Assembly (NCBI GenBank): GCA_026874595.1
Contig: CM049320.1
Coordinates: forward strand, 41,414,714 to 41,478,713
Direction of reading: 5' to 3'
Source of the DNA: Sipunculus nudus
Taxonomy: Eukaryota > Annelida > Sipuncula > Golfingiida > Sipunculidae
DNA length: 64,000 bases
Position 1 is the stretch's first letter, and every line of letters starts with the position of its first letter. Position numbers and translations under genes: made by a program. A model generated the notes under the pieces. That model worked only from the letters and a program-made list of their open reading frames with translations, did not search any database and had not been told where the DNA came from. Shown here piece after piece: positions 32,566 to 46,800 of the stretch.

Positions 32566-35500
32566 ATTGAAGAGGTTCTTCATATAATAAAGACTACCAA
32601 TATATTTTTTCTGTATTTTATGATACTTATTAAAGACATATGAATAACATATACATGCACATACATTCATAGTACTGAATCAATATGCATGAATGTAATA
32701 ACTTTTGTAAAATGAAAATATTTGTGCATCATGAATATTTTAAATTAGTTTAAAGAATTAAAATAGTAATTAAAATAAATGTACAAATTACGGATGTACG
32801 TGTGTATTATATGGATTGACTTTCAGAACATGTAAATCTTAAATCTAATAACATTGAAGTGATCTTGCTATGACTGCAGCGGTCCTTAAAACAGGTAAAC
32901 CTTGACTTTTACTTGAGGAGCTATATACATTAAATATAATACAGATTGCGACTCTGTGCATGTGCTGACAATGTATACAGGGCTTCCTCCTCAGTCGTGA
33001 GTGTATAATGAACTCCCCGCAAAATATTGATACTGCAAAAGTCACAGCAGACGTAAAGGTCAGAGCAATCTGTGAGTTAGAGCCGACATGACATTTGAGT
33101 CCTTGAATTCTAGTACAAGTGACCATTACTCTCGCGCTGATGTATTATACTAGAAGTCCCACTGCACTGCCGGCTCTAACCATATACCAATAGACGACTG
33201 CAGCCTCAATATATGTAATTGGTATTTATAGAACACATGCAATGAGTATTAATGAACATTTGGTGTGTCTAAACGTACCTTTTATCTAGAATGGTGGTTT
33301 ATTTGTTGCATAATCAGAATGTTTTTGACACACAGACAAACACACACCCTCAGTTGCAGAAGTTTATAAAAGCTTTCATTTTCCTGTATGTGAATTGACG
33401 CATGTTCACACGCAAACGACAGAATATGCGGATTTAAATGTACATGTAATGTAAAGAAAACTTCAAATTCCCATACTTGTGTTCTGAAAGTGTATGCTCT
33501 CTTAATTGTATGAGCGCTTTTTTAACCTGCACTGTGTCTACATGTAAATGACCCCCTGTCCTTGTTTCAAGAAACTCATTATTCCGTCGATGCTGCAATT
33601 TCCTTTGTCGCCGGCAAGGTTAAGGTAGCCAGACTGATTTAAAAAAAGGTAAAAAACACAGGAAAAATCTTAAATAATACCAGAGTAGTCTGGCAGCGCC
33701 CGAGGTTTGAGTGAGTTATGACCAGTGACGGGTTAGTGCTGTCTGGGGGTGCTGCGTGGTTTTGGTAAACATGTTTGTGGCGGATGGCTGAATGGCCTTG
33801 CAGTACGGCTGCACATGGAGACCTGGGGCGGTTACAGAACAGCATGAACTTCTGGACCTTATACCTGAGAGGGCTCTTGTGATCAATTCTAATATTTTCC
33901 CGCCTGAACGATTCCCCATGGCAGACCTCTCAGCCAGTGATGCGTCAAGGTCAAACAGACAATAGTTAACCTCGATGCACGCTAGACCCAAGGGCAACAT
34001 GCTTTCGGTGCACCCCAACATATCCCTCCCATAATCCAAACTGATTGCCTCTATCCTGCCAATCAAACGTCAGTTATAATTTACCGCGCTTGATCCGCAG
34101 ACGACAGCACAACTTCCGGGACCGAGGAGCCCGGATATTACCGTCTGTCTTTTTATCCTTTATAATTCGGAAGAAAGCGAAATCTTACACAGGATGTCTT
34201 AATTAATAACACCACACATGCTTCGCCTTTGTGTTTCAGTGCATTTCTTAAGAATATGATTTACAGATCTTTGTTTGTTACAGTTCCTGATGTCAGTCCA
34301 TGCTGAAACCCAACCCCTATATTTCTTGTGGCCATTTATAGTTTATATACTTGTCTTTTATATACTTACATAAAGTATATGAATGTAAAATGCACGGACA
34401 CTCTAACAATGTAACGTTTGGCACTAGAAACTAAAAAGCTTGCAAGGTTTCATGAAATGGGAGGTAATAATATCTTTGTCAACATTTTAGCTTTCACAGG
34501 TGGTGAAACCAGAAAGGAACATTCATTGATTATACTTGGCAGCAAACAGGAGCGAGACCAGGCCTGGTTGGGACTGCGGAAATCTTGGTTCAGTTCTGAC
34601 ACTTAATAAACGACTAGGGGTCCTTGTTTACCTGTCACAATAACCGGCGCTTTATTATGTGTTCGTGGAATGAAAATTAATCAAGACATTTGAAAGAAAG
34701 CTTGTTTTCATTGTGTAAAGCTAGAAAGATACTTGAAGAGCGCTGAAAGTTTCGACCTCGTTGTCGGACTCGGTTCCCTGCGCAGGTGTTCCGCTACCTG
34801 TATACTGATCAAATAACAATAGAAAAAAACCGCACGTTAGATATATCTCATGTTAAATTAAAACAGATATAAAACTACTTATTGTTAAAGTTATAAAGCA
34901 AAAAAAAAGATACATATATTGAGTCCACGCTTTAAACACCCTCTCTCCCCCTTGCTGTATGGTCGCGGGTGGATTTAATGCTTAACGCGTAGCTGTGGTG
35001 CTTCCGTGACACAAGCAGTTGCATAAAAACTCATTATTATTCCATACTCGAACAAAATAAATGAAAGTAAATTAAATGATGAGGCGTAAGCTTTTGGTGT
35101 GGACGAACTTTGGTGGCTGGGTACGACTAGGTCCTCAGGGCCTCTTTGTCTCTCGTACTCCGGGGTCAGGCCAGTGCTAGCTGCTGGTTTTACGGATGGG
35201 ATGGGTAATGAATGATATTCGCTGTAACAAAGTTGACTGGGCCTCATGTTGAGCCTAATTTTCAAGGACGAACAGGTCTTCCGGGTGCCATAATACTCCC
35301 ACAACTCCGACCCAGGCAACCCAACGTAGTGTGAACCCCGCGTACCTGCCTCCCTCCGGGGGCTAGTGGGGCAAAGGTCATACTATACCACGGCCAAACT
35401 ACTCTACTCTGTATACTCAACTGTATAGGTATCTTCACATAGTTTAGCACTTAACCTATGCAGTGGTGTCAATTAAATTTACCCCGTAAAACACCAATTA

Positions 35501-36182
35501 GTTATATAATTAATATAATCACAAAAAACGTAAACACAAAATCAACGTACAGTTGTCCAAAATAGGTTTCAATATTACTGATAGTATATTCATCAACCAA
35601 ATTTATAATTTAAACTATAAAATGTTCAGTGACTAACTGGAATGATGTAACATACAGATATAAATATAAATATAAATAACAATATCAATATATTATAAAT
35701 ATAACTGATTCCTATTCACAGTTATACTTAATTTGTTGAAATATAAATTCGACAAATAACTATAATGTTGCCTTACATAACATGCAACATATTTATATAA
35801 GATATCTAATAAATACGACGTTCAGCTCAGTAATAATTATAGCCTCGTCTGGCAAAAGCACAAATCTGTCATACTGATATATGGACAATAAACAAGCTTA
35901 TGTTTTTTTTTTAGACATATGGAATATAAACCAGCATATATATTTATCAGACATATAGAATATATATATATATATGATATATATATACATATACATATGC
36001 ATACAAACATACATACATAGAGGCTATTTCAGAATTATAGACTATAAATATAATTATATATTAAAGACTAGGGGCTTATAAACCATCTTTCAAACGTTCT
36101 TGTATTAACGAAAGCCCTTGCACTTACTCAAATTCAGACCTCACTTCGATATGGGCTTCTGGTATTTTTTTTTCACGAACAT
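32566..36182. other. Non-coding, with unrecognised frames at 33639-34066 and 34975-35450
   Basis: Mostly AT-rich. At 33640-34145 GC rises, and two overlapping minus frames (116 and 68 codons) plus an ETS-like ACTTCCGGGACC at 34112 are present. At 34975-35450 two further minus frames (114 and 62 codons) overlap. None has an identifiable domain, and overlapping frames argue for chance. TA-rich simple sequence lies at 35935-36000. Confidence 0.45.
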
Positions 36183-37055
<873 letters not shown>

Positions 37056-37660
37056 TAATGTATGAAGGGCTGTTGTATGATTGATTATAAGCGAACAGAC
37101 GTCGTCGGGGTCAGACTGTCTGCCGGCCGGGTGTCATTTTTTCACCCTGAAACCTCCGTACCTTAGGACTGGTCCTTGACTTCATGCATGGCTGAACATG
37201 AGGAGGAGGGGGCGGGGCGGGGGGCAGGGTCTGAGCGGACGTTCATCAACGCACGGCAGGCTGCTCTGTCATTCTTCAACTCATCATCATGACCTTCACT
37301 GTTTCCATGACAGCACATATTACATAACTTTGTCTCTTGACCGTTAGCATGACTATAGCATCACCATAAGACATTTTTAGTGTGTCATATGAATTCAAAC
37401 TAGGATAAGTATATATAATATGAATATTCTTTAATTCAAGGTTATTTGCATATATTAGGCCTAAAGAAGATTTTGATTTTAAATGTTACTTTGGGTATTG
37501 TCAACAGTACATTATCAAGTAATGTTGCCATATTTCGTGTTTGAAATAAACTTATCTACATAAACTTTTATTATTTCATTATATTAAATATGATAAAGAA
37601 TAGTTATATATATATACAATATTACTAAAACACACGCATATAAAATTGACCATAAAATGG

Positions 37661-37706
<46 letters not shown>

Positions 37707-37958
37707 ATATTATCATATATATAAACATTTATTTAAGTTTTATTTAAATTTATTATTGTAAAAATAATATATATTTATAATGATAATACAGATGTGGATG
37801 AGAGAGAGAGAGAGAGTAAGAGAGAGAGAGGGAGGAAGGGAGCGAGGGGGACAGACAGACATATAAAGAGACAGACAGAGATACTTGCAAAAGGAAAAAG
37901 AAAAACTACTGTCATCAGCTAATACGGAAAGACTATAGAGGAGCGATATAAGTCATGA
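37056..37958. other. Non-coding with TA and GA tracts
   Basis: A GC-richer stretch at 37095-37260, AT-rich DNA afterwards, a TA tract at 37667-37705 and a GA-rich tract at 37800-37875. Confidence 0.6.
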
Positions 37959-38138
37959 GGATCAGTGAGGGATGTGAGAGTCGCCCTCAAGTACTGGGAT
38001 GAACTGGTCGCACTCGACATCATATGGGACGAAATAAAGAACCGGGCTACCGGAACAGCTACCAACATGATCCCTACACCTGCACGCCGGCCGCCGAGTA
38101 TAAGGGGGGGGGGGGGTGTCGTGTTCTGTTGTTCTTAA
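37959..38138 (+). CDS. Candidate coding remnant, unrecognised
   Basis: A 59-codon open stretch begins just after a stop and ends at TAA. Its first two thirds look coding: balanced codons with C/G-ending preference in an AT-rich setting, and an amphipathic segment ALKYWDELVALDIIWDEIKN. It then runs into R/P-rich sequence and a G13 tract (38104-38116), where it ends as junk. There is no ATG at the start; an ATCAG just upstream could act as a splice acceptor. The opposite strand is also open (74 codons). It may be a fragment of a transposon protein or an exon. Confidence 0.18.
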   Translation, partial: GSVRDVRVALKYWDELVALDIIWDEIKNRATGTATNMIPTPARRPPSIRGGGGVVFCCS

Positions 38139-38222
38139 TTTCATATTTGGATACCATCTACATGAAGTGAACATGCCAAGTTGCAAAGCTTATACAATAA
38201 AAAAATATAAATGGATGAAATG

Positions 38223-38253
<31 letters not shown>

Positions 38254-40084
38254 CATATATATGAAAGAAGGTCATTCAAAATTAACTAGTAAACCTATAA
38301 TAAGATGAAAAAATGAAAATATCACCCACTGAACCTACACAAAAAAATGAAACTCCAACAAAATTGGCAACAGTATATTCATAAGGAAACATAACGAAAA
38401 ACTGTTCATCTACACATTGAAGCAAACTTAAATTAAATTAAGTAACATGAAAATAACAAATTATGGAAATATGACTAGCAAATATTTGAGAATATAAATG
38501 ATCTATTTTTAAATAAAAATTATTATTGATCAACCACAATAGAAATTAATCTGTCGAAATGATATGACTGCAGGACGATATCTACAGATTAATGAGAGAG
38601 AGAAGAAAATGTTAATAAGAGATAATTTATGCGCATGACACATGACAATGACACTTAATTGCATCTGAAGATGGTCGAAAGTTGTTTCAAGCCCAAGTTA
38701 TAGATAAAATATAGTTTTCTTGTTCTTAAACTGACAGCTCAAACAAAAAATTGGTTGCATGGTCGAGAGTTTAGGTCAATATCAAAAATCAATAATGACT
38801 TATTTTTTTCAAAGTTTGTGGTGACCACGCACCACACGCCGAGTGTTTGAAGCTGAGGTAAATTGCACTGATGCATTAACGAACAATAACCTTAACAGCA
38901 GGGATTCAACGGTAAAACAAAACTACATTAAAACATAATGGACTTTCGCGGAGCCTTTGAGTCTATAAAGGGCAACTTGACAAAGGAAGTTCAATGAAAG
39001 GTAAAAAAAGAGGACTGATTATTAACTGTGCCCTCTGAGACCTCACGAGCAGTAAACTCGTGAACGCAATCAGGTTGTGCAGAAGCATGCGTTTACACCA
39101 TCTTACACTGACCAAACAAGGTTACATTAAATTGATTACCGCATGCAGAGCTATAGATAAATGACATTTCAATGATTGAAACTTGCTAAATTGTACTGTA
39201 CTAACATAATGCATGCAGCTTTCTCTTCGTTAATAACAACAGTATGATGAACTCAACATTATTAATCTCATGAAAATTTTGAAAAGTTGTGACTTTTTCA
39301 AGGCAAACATGCACTGGACATTCACCAAATTCTAAGGTAAAGGATGAAACATGGACACTGAGAATGTTACTAATGCCAGAGTCTGGTTTATGTTAGAGAT
39401 GCAGATCCTTGGATTGCATTTTTAATTAATTTAACATAAAAACGACACAAGTACATTCAAGTCGTCTGTAGCCGAGATTCTGCAACTTAACTTAGATGCA
39501 AAATATAAAAAAAGGCTGAAAAAGGTTGCAAAGATCATGGATTGTGCGACGAAATGTTGTACTATTTTTACAAAGTGGCGGACGGACAGACGGACCGGGA
39601 GCTGCAGGGAAAAGGGGCGCTGAAACGAAGGATGGAAACGGTAGTATTATGCATATAGTTTTATGAGACATTTTTTTTTAGAGAGCTGACATTTATTGTC
39701 TTCACAAGGCTCAGTACAAGGTCTGTGTCCTCAGTTGCACCTGTCCCTATATGGCGGGCTTTAACAGCATCATCAGTTACTGTCGCTTCAACTCGCCCAT
39801 TTTCCGGGCTTCTTTTTGCTGCCGCCTCTTTACCACAATGAACCCTTCCGGTGATGATTGGTGAGTACACCGAGGTCAATTGGGTGCATTCTGGCATTGT
39901 TGTTCCCAGGTAAAGAGTTCTGACGAGTCCTAATTTCACTCAGTTACTCAGAATTGTCCTGTAATCATCATTAAAGGCACAGTCTATAGCTTTTGTTCAT
40001 GTGCTGAATATTCATCACACCATCAAGTAAACAATGCTCAAATGGGATGAACATATTATCCCCTCTGGTTTGTAGAGTTACATT
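38139..40084. other. Non-coding, no feature seen
   Basis: AT-rich sequence with a TA tract at 38230-38263. A 92-codon minus frame (39661-39939) is unrecognised. Confidence 0.5.
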
Positions 40085-40119
40085 TTTGCCGGTGCCGGAT
40101 TAGCATATATACTATGCCC

Positions 40120-40580
40120 GGCTTTACATTCGCGAGACTAAAATTTCGCGATTTATTTCCATTTATTAACGTTTCGTGAGGGTTTAATTTTCGCGATTGC
40201 ACAAGAACCATTTAAATCTAACTACAGCAGTCTTGTATTTGTTTCAAATTTTGAATGAATCCTAAAATACCTCACCCCTTTTCTGGCTCAGTCATTAAAA
40301 TATATGACTTGTGTCACAGTCGATATATCCCCTGTAATTACCGCGTGTTTTACAACAATAAATGCTTGTATGTATTGGTCAGTTTCGACACCATTTAAGT
40401 TGCTGCATGATTAGGTTGTTTTCAGAGATGTGATAACTAATTCGTTCATACAGATGTATCATCCCCTCTTGTTCATCTCACTTGATTTGGCATCTTATTC
40501 CCGAGGGTATCATATATGCAATGATTTCACATTCGCGAATATCGCGAAATTAAAACCCTCGTAAATAAAAATGCAACTAC
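40120..40580. mobile_element. Possible MITE with TTCGCGA-type inverted repeats
   Basis: CGTTTCGTGAGGGTTTAATT then TTCGCGATT (40170-40199) is inverted as AATATCGCGAAATT then AAAACCCTCGTAAATA (~40540-40570). A further TTCGCGAG..AAATTTCGCGA lies outside on the left. Elements with CCCTCGCGAA-type ends are frequent in molluscan genomes. The boundaries and target duplication are not resolved. Confidence 0.45.
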
Positions 40581-41041
40581 ATGCAGTATATCTTAGCGGA
40601 CTGCAGCTAGCTCAAAGCCTCATAATCTAGGGGAACATGCACCCACCATCAGTCACTGCAAATTAATAATTCACCTTCAGTTGCTTATCATTTTGACCAT
40701 AAACACCTTGGTTGTCATAAATATCCAACTGCATGGGTCTTGTGCGAGTTTTCCTTATGTTTATGACATTGATCATCCATAAAGTTTTCGTGTTCTTTTT
40801 GTGTGTGTGTGTATATATATATATATCATATATATATATCCTACACTTATACGTGCCCGCCCCTGCGTGCGTGGGAGTTGGCCCTGCATATCGGTTTATG
40901 ATCACGTATATTCTTTAGCATATACGTGTAATCTTTTCCCCTTTAACCATTATCATTAATGGAGAGGAGCTGTGCTCTGTGTATATATTTCCCTCTGCCC
41001 GTTAAAGGTTTTCCTCCCAATGTAAAGGCTACGCTGTACCT

Positions 41042-41044
<3 letters not shown>
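40581..41044. other. Non-coding with short GT/TA tract
   Basis: Contains (GT)n(TA)n at 40801-40838; nothing else. Confidence 0.55.

Positions 41045-41092
<48 letters not shown>
41045..41092. repeat. (TA)n microsatellite
   Basis: 48 bp of TA. Confidence 0.95.
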
Positions 41093-41095
<3 letters not shown>

Positions 41096-41736
41096 TTGTA
41101 TATAAAACAAAAATGAAAATAATGCTTAAACGTAACATTCAGCTGCCGGCTTTTGTCTGCGGTCAAATACAAATGAAGATACACATGGTGAATGCACGAA
41201 TATTTTGACCATTCAACAATTAATGTAGCCGGAATTATATCCTCATATTTTTATTTCAGTTTATAGATTTTAGAGCTCAAGTTCTTATTATTGTACTTAT
41301 CGTATAATATGTGCAAAAATTACCAGGTCTTTATTTATATATACACAATTCTGCATATCTATAGATATAAAATCTAACAAATAACATGCAAACGCCGCAC
41401 TTTTTACGGCTAAATGCATGGTAAACCCTCAAAATCTAACCTTATTCTCGCACCTTAAAGTCACACCCCAAGTCACACCCTATACAGACACATAAATGAT
41501 TCTGACGTTTGACTGAGGCAGCTGTTAGAATTGATCGGGGAAAGCTTAAAAGTTTGCAACTATGAACAAGATTTTTATAGATATTTATAGATATCGGTAT
41601 GAATGATTGTGATCTCAGGAACGTTGCAATGTTCATATTAAGAACCAAGAAATATATACATCCGCTATGTAGACAGGTCAGGAAATTATTGTTTTCGTAG
41701 TAATAAAGTGAGCCTGTGCACACTTATCAGCCCATA
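41093..41736. other. Non-coding, no feature seen
   Basis: AT-rich sequence; a 93-codon minus frame (41442-41723) is unrecognised. Confidence 0.5.
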
Positions 41737-41744
41737 AGTTAGCC

Positions 41745-41785
41745 CGAACATTCAGACTCCATTCAGGAATGGAGTCCGAACACCT
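41745..41785. repeat. Small inverted repeat (hairpin)
   Basis: CGAACATTCAGACTCCATTC is followed after one base by GGAATGGAGTCCGAAC. The core stem ACTCCATTC/GAATGGAGT is perfect. It could be a cruciform or a degenerate transposon end. Confidence 0.5.
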
Positions 41786-42190
41786 GTAGGTGAGAGTTTC
41801 CCCTTTATTGGACCACAACCCCAAAAGGGTATCACTTGCAAATTAACAGGGGAATCTATGCAAATTACCTAAAACACCCAAATATGGTGGTTCCCTCATA
41901 AATCCCCCAAGGATAGACCCTCTTTAGCCTTCCCAGCATGCCTTGCCAAGTTGCCAGGCTGTAAACAAGAGCCGATCATTGTCTGGATTTCTTGAGAGTA
42001 AGTGTCAATAATTTAAAACATACTGAACATTTAAGTTACAATTTATTTCTCAACTGAGTCAACACAGCTGTATTATGCGTAATATGTAGAGGTTGTTGCA
42101 TGTCCTCCCGCTGAACGCCGAATATCATGGTCCGAACCGCTTTGGTCAGATCTGACCAAGCTTTAGAGGGTAAACTCTCCACCTTAGGAG

Positions 42191-42247
42191 CTGTAACGCA
42201 AACAAGAAAGAACAAATAGAATTGTTTGCGTTACAGGCCTGTAGCTA
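42191..42247. repeat. 15-bp perfect inverted repeat, right arm repeated at 13 kb
   Basis: CTGTAACGCAAACAA (42191-42205) and TTGTTTGCGTTACAG (42222-42236) form a perfect dyad with a 16-bp loop. The right arm plus its flank (to 42247) recurs inverted at 13017-13042. This suggests the end of a dispersed element. Confidence 0.6.
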
Positions 42248-42496
42248 CCCATACATATAAATTCGGAAGGTGTGCCTAAGGTGTGTATGCCAAACTATAG
42301 TGGTTTCCTCGTGTTAAGAAATTTATTAACAAATATTTCTGTCCTTGGAGTTTATATCTGGCTCAGCCCTGTCAGGTCGTCTAACTGGTTGTCAATCTGT
42401 CAGTTTGATCTGTGTGGCCTTGGTCAACCCGGATACTCAAGTGTACACGAGCCAGCTGTCAGTGAAGCCGATCTTCCCACTGGTGGTCTAAAATTA

Positions 42497-42600
42497 GTCG
42501 TCAAGGACGTCACCGTTTCCGACAAATATATAACTTCAGTGGCTGCGTATTGTTCACGTGTCCCTGGTAGAATTATCGGACCACCAAGGCTATCACGCCC
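42497..42600 (+). repeat. Short dispersed repeat, copy B
   Basis: Counterpart of 4483-4600 in opposite orientation; both contain TCGTCAAGGACG, CCGTTTCCGACAA and TCGGACC. A 124-codon plus frame (42272-42646) crosses it and ends in a Pro run from the poly-C tract. In this frame the shared part reads VKDVTVSDK, but in the other copy that frame stops after ~12 residues. Confidence 0.55.
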
Positions 42601-42604
42601 TCCG

Positions 42605-42625
42605 CCCCCCCCCCCCCCCCCCCCC
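42605..42625. repeat. Poly-C tract (21 C)
   Basis: Twenty-one consecutive C. Length is likely to be unstable or miscounted. Confidence 0.9.
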
Positions 42626-42837
42626 GACATCATATCTCGTAAATAATATTACACAATACATGATGTTTATGATGATGCACGAACTACGTACGCTGATTAT
42701 GCATGTATACGTGTCATAGAGCACACCTTGTCCGGGAAAACAAACATAAGTAACTTTGAGGAGGTAGACATGTTTACAAATGCACTCGAGTTCACATTTA
42801 CTGAATGGGTTAAAATGAAAGAATGGCTGCCGTATAT

Positions 42838-42975
42838 AAACATATATATATATATATATATATATACATATCGTGTTTGAATAATATTTATTGTTCAATG
42901 TCTGTTTCATAGTGATTTAAAAGAAAACACATACACACACACACACATATATATATGTATATATATATATATCAG
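42838..42975. repeat. TA and CA/TA microsatellites
   Basis: TA tract at 42840-42866, then CA followed by TA at 42928-42972. Confidence 0.85.
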
Positions 42976-43067
42976 ACTTGAACTTCACAAAATATTAGAA
43001 ATTCACCCTGATTTTACTTTTTACTATGTATCCTTTTGCTGAGAGCCGCAAGGTATACAGCTCCCTC

Positions 43068-44766
<1,699 letters not shown>

Positions 44767-44826
<60 letters not shown>

Positions 44827-44930
44827 AAGAGGGGGGGGGTTATAGTATAGAGAGAGAAAATAAAGGAGAGAGAGAATAAAGGAGAGAGCGAAAAAAGAAT
44901 ATAGAGAGACAGAGAGAGAATTTAAGTATA
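44767..44930 (+). repeat. (GA)n microsatellite and degenerate purine tail
   Basis: 56 bp of pure GA, then GAAAGAAAGAG9, then degenerate GAGAGA/AATAAAGGA blocks. The purine-only strand could form triplex DNA. Confidence 0.9.
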
Positions 44931-45515
44931 CAGACGTAATACAAAACCCTAATGCGATTATGAGACAGACGGGCTTGTTGATTTATATGATGACGTCACG
45001 AGAGACGAGTAAATTACATAACAATCGTTTGACTCTTTGATGTGTAAAGGGTTGCCAGGCACAGAGAAAAAAACACCACTACCTGCCAGCACAGGGGTTG
45101 TCTGACTGCACAAGATGAGACCGGCTCAGCCCCAGTTATATGCAGACGTTTGAGGTGTATTTTATTATAGGTGTCTGCTGTTATGAATATCCAGAATATT
45201 TGTGGCTAAAGTTTTCAGAAACGTATACATAAAACTCAATGCACCTGCATACATAAAATACAGGTGCATTTTATAGATTCTTTAAATAATCGTTTATCTT
45301 TATACATTATATTCAAAATTTCGTGGCTAAAGGTGGAATAAACTGTGTACAATTTATACAATTTGAATACACGTGGACTTTATAGGTCAATTCTGCAGAT
45401 AATCGTTCTGCATACTGTACATACTGAAACGTGCCTCCAATGCTAAAGCAATATATAAAATAATTTTGTTCTTGTATTTTGTCCAGTTATTATGCCGCTT
45501 CAAAATTGTTACACG
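44931..45515. other. Non-coding, no feature seen
   Basis: AT-rich sequence with a short CAGGTGCATT duplication near 45240-45272. Confidence 0.55.
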
Positions 45516-45670
45516 CGCTCTCACGTACCGGCAATTTTTTTACGCGCTAATTTACCGGTAGATAAGGTCCATGTGCGTCAGAGGAGATACTGGCGTCCGG
45601 TAACCAGGCCGCCTCGTGTCTCCCAGGCCACCCAGCTTTACGTGGTCTGATTGGCCATCCCAGGGTCTCA
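45516..45670. promoter_or_regulatory. GC/CpG-richer patch with inverted CCAAT
   Basis: Contains two TACCGG words, GCGTCCGGTAACC and CTGATTGGCCATCC (an inverted CCAAT). Density of CpG is above the background. No exon is attached, so this is a tentative regulatory candidate. Confidence 0.2.
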
Positions 45671-46249
45671 CTGATATGTAATTAACCTTAGCCTAGTTTT
45701 TGTCATATTTTTTTTTATTCCTCAATGTTTGTCTTTCCCCATAAACCAATTTCAAGGCATGCCTAACATATTCATCTCGGAATTTTTATGTCCTTGGCTT
45801 ATACGTTGAATATATATATATGTGTGTGTAAGGACACGGCCGTCTTTCAGCTTGCAGGTTTCTGCTGCCTGGCAATTATTTATTCTGAAGGATGAAGGGG
45901 TTTCCGTTTAAGGTGTACAAAATGTTATTTTTTCGCTACAAATCAAATCATTATTTAAATAAATATTGTAATTGCTTAACTGTGTATCAATAAAAAAAAG
46001 TCAGTGCCGAATTATGGTAGTGTCGTTTATAATATCTATTTTAATTGTTACAGGCGCCCTTTTTATTGTGTGCACAAGTTTTGCAGATGTCTTTTTTGTT
46101 GTGAGAAGCGGGCGTAACTCGTGTTGTGGCTGCCTCGCCTGGCCGGGTGTTTCACTCTCAGTTTAATCCGTACTGGTTGAACTCTCGTTGTCATACTAGC
46201 TTGGGGCTTTCTCGCCTGGCCGAGCCGGGGCGAGCTCACGTGTGAACCC
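45671..46249. other. Non-coding, no feature seen
   Basis: AT-rich sequence giving way near 46090-46240 to GC-richer sequence with CCTGGCCGGG/CCTGGCCGAG words occurring twice. Confidence 0.5.
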
Positions 46250-46363
46250 TCATATGTTGAGACACGGCATTCGTTGTTCTGATATGTTCTCTGAACGTGT
46301 GTACTGTGTTAGATTCTTTAGAATGTTCGAGTTATGGAAGGTTCTCGGCTGGAGGTGAAAAGT

Positions 46364-46376
46364 TATAAATAGGGGG
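46364..46376 (+). promoter_or_regulatory. TATA box
   Basis: TATAAATAG followed by GGGG matches the TATA consensus and its GC-rich 3' flank. Transcription would start near 46395. The only downstream frame with an ATG begins 36 bp later at 46431. Confidence 0.45.
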
Positions 46377-46430
46377 CTGTTTTTTTGAGCCGAGAGAGAG
46401 GTGAGAGAATATTCCAGCGGACACTGACGT

Positions 46431-46718
46431 GTGTATGTCAATTTGTGGGACCTATCCGGTTATCCAGTAATGTCAGGGATTCTACTATTACTAACTCTAT
46501 ATAATTTACTGCTGCCTGCCTCAAGTTTACTTCCTGGACTGTTACAAGAGCTTTACATTGGACTGTTATTCTCCGAGAGAATTTGTGTGAACTTTTCATC
46601 TGGCTTATACATTTTAAAAGACTTATCGCAGGACAGTAGTATCCAGGTACTGTCCACTTTGTTTATTCTACTGTGTGATTGTATTGATTTTTTGTTATAC
46701 AGCTGTTATATTGTGTAA
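46431..46718 (+). CDS. Candidate 95-codon hydrophobic protein, unrecognised
   Basis: The frame begins with ATG ~35 bp after the predicted start of transcription and ends ~40 bp before AATAAA, so it sits neatly in a promoter-to-poly(A) interval. It is leucine-rich with two hydrophobic stretches: residues ~15-40 (around SGILLLLTLYNLLLPASSLL) and ~72-95. These could be membrane segments. The start context lacks a purine at -3 of strong type and no homologue is known to me. Leucine-rich frames arise easily in T-rich DNA, so a solo LTR with a chance frame is more likely. Confidence 0.15.
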   Translation: MYVNLWDLSGYPVMSGILLLLTLYNLLLPASSLLPGLLQELYIGLLFSERICVNFSSGLYILKDLSQDSSIQVLSTLFILLCDCIDFLLYSCYIV

Positions 46719-46756
46719 TTGTATTGATTTAGTGTATTGTAATGGGTTGTTTTAAG

Positions 46757-46762
46757 AATAAA
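46757..46762 (+). terminator. Poly(A) signal AATAAA
   Basis: Canonical hexamer followed by T-rich sequence, downstream of the TATA box at 46364. Confidence 0.4.
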
Positions 46763-46800
46763 TTATAGTTATTTGTTAAAAAAAACCCACTGACTTCTTT

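Larger units (their letters stand above)
46250..46800 (+). mobile_element. Possible solo LTR (or compact Pol II transcription unit)
   Basis: TATAAATAGGGGG (46364-46376) is a near-ideal TATA box. A poly(A) signal AATAAA follows at 46757-46762, with a T-rich run after it. The spacing of ~390 bp between promoter and poly(A) signal is what an LTR (U3-R-U5) of a Gypsy-type retrotransposon would show. I do not see a matching second LTR, a primer-binding site or a 4-6 bp target duplication, and the TG..CA ends are not certain. Confidence 0.35.

Noticed and set aside
33639-34066. 116- and 68-codon overlapping minus frames in a GC-richer patch
   Set aside because: Two overlapping frames with no known domain and no splice or promoter support.
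41937-41997. Exon-like segment between TTCCCAG and GTAAGTGTC
   Set aside because: The acceptor is short and purine-interrupted and the open frame has no distinguishing composition; weaker than the three listed candidates.
42272-42646. 124-codon plus frame with an Ig-like VKDVTVSD phrase
   Set aside because: No cysteine or tryptophan pattern of an Ig domain is present, the frame ends in a poly-C artefact and the related copy at 4.5 kb stops in that phase.
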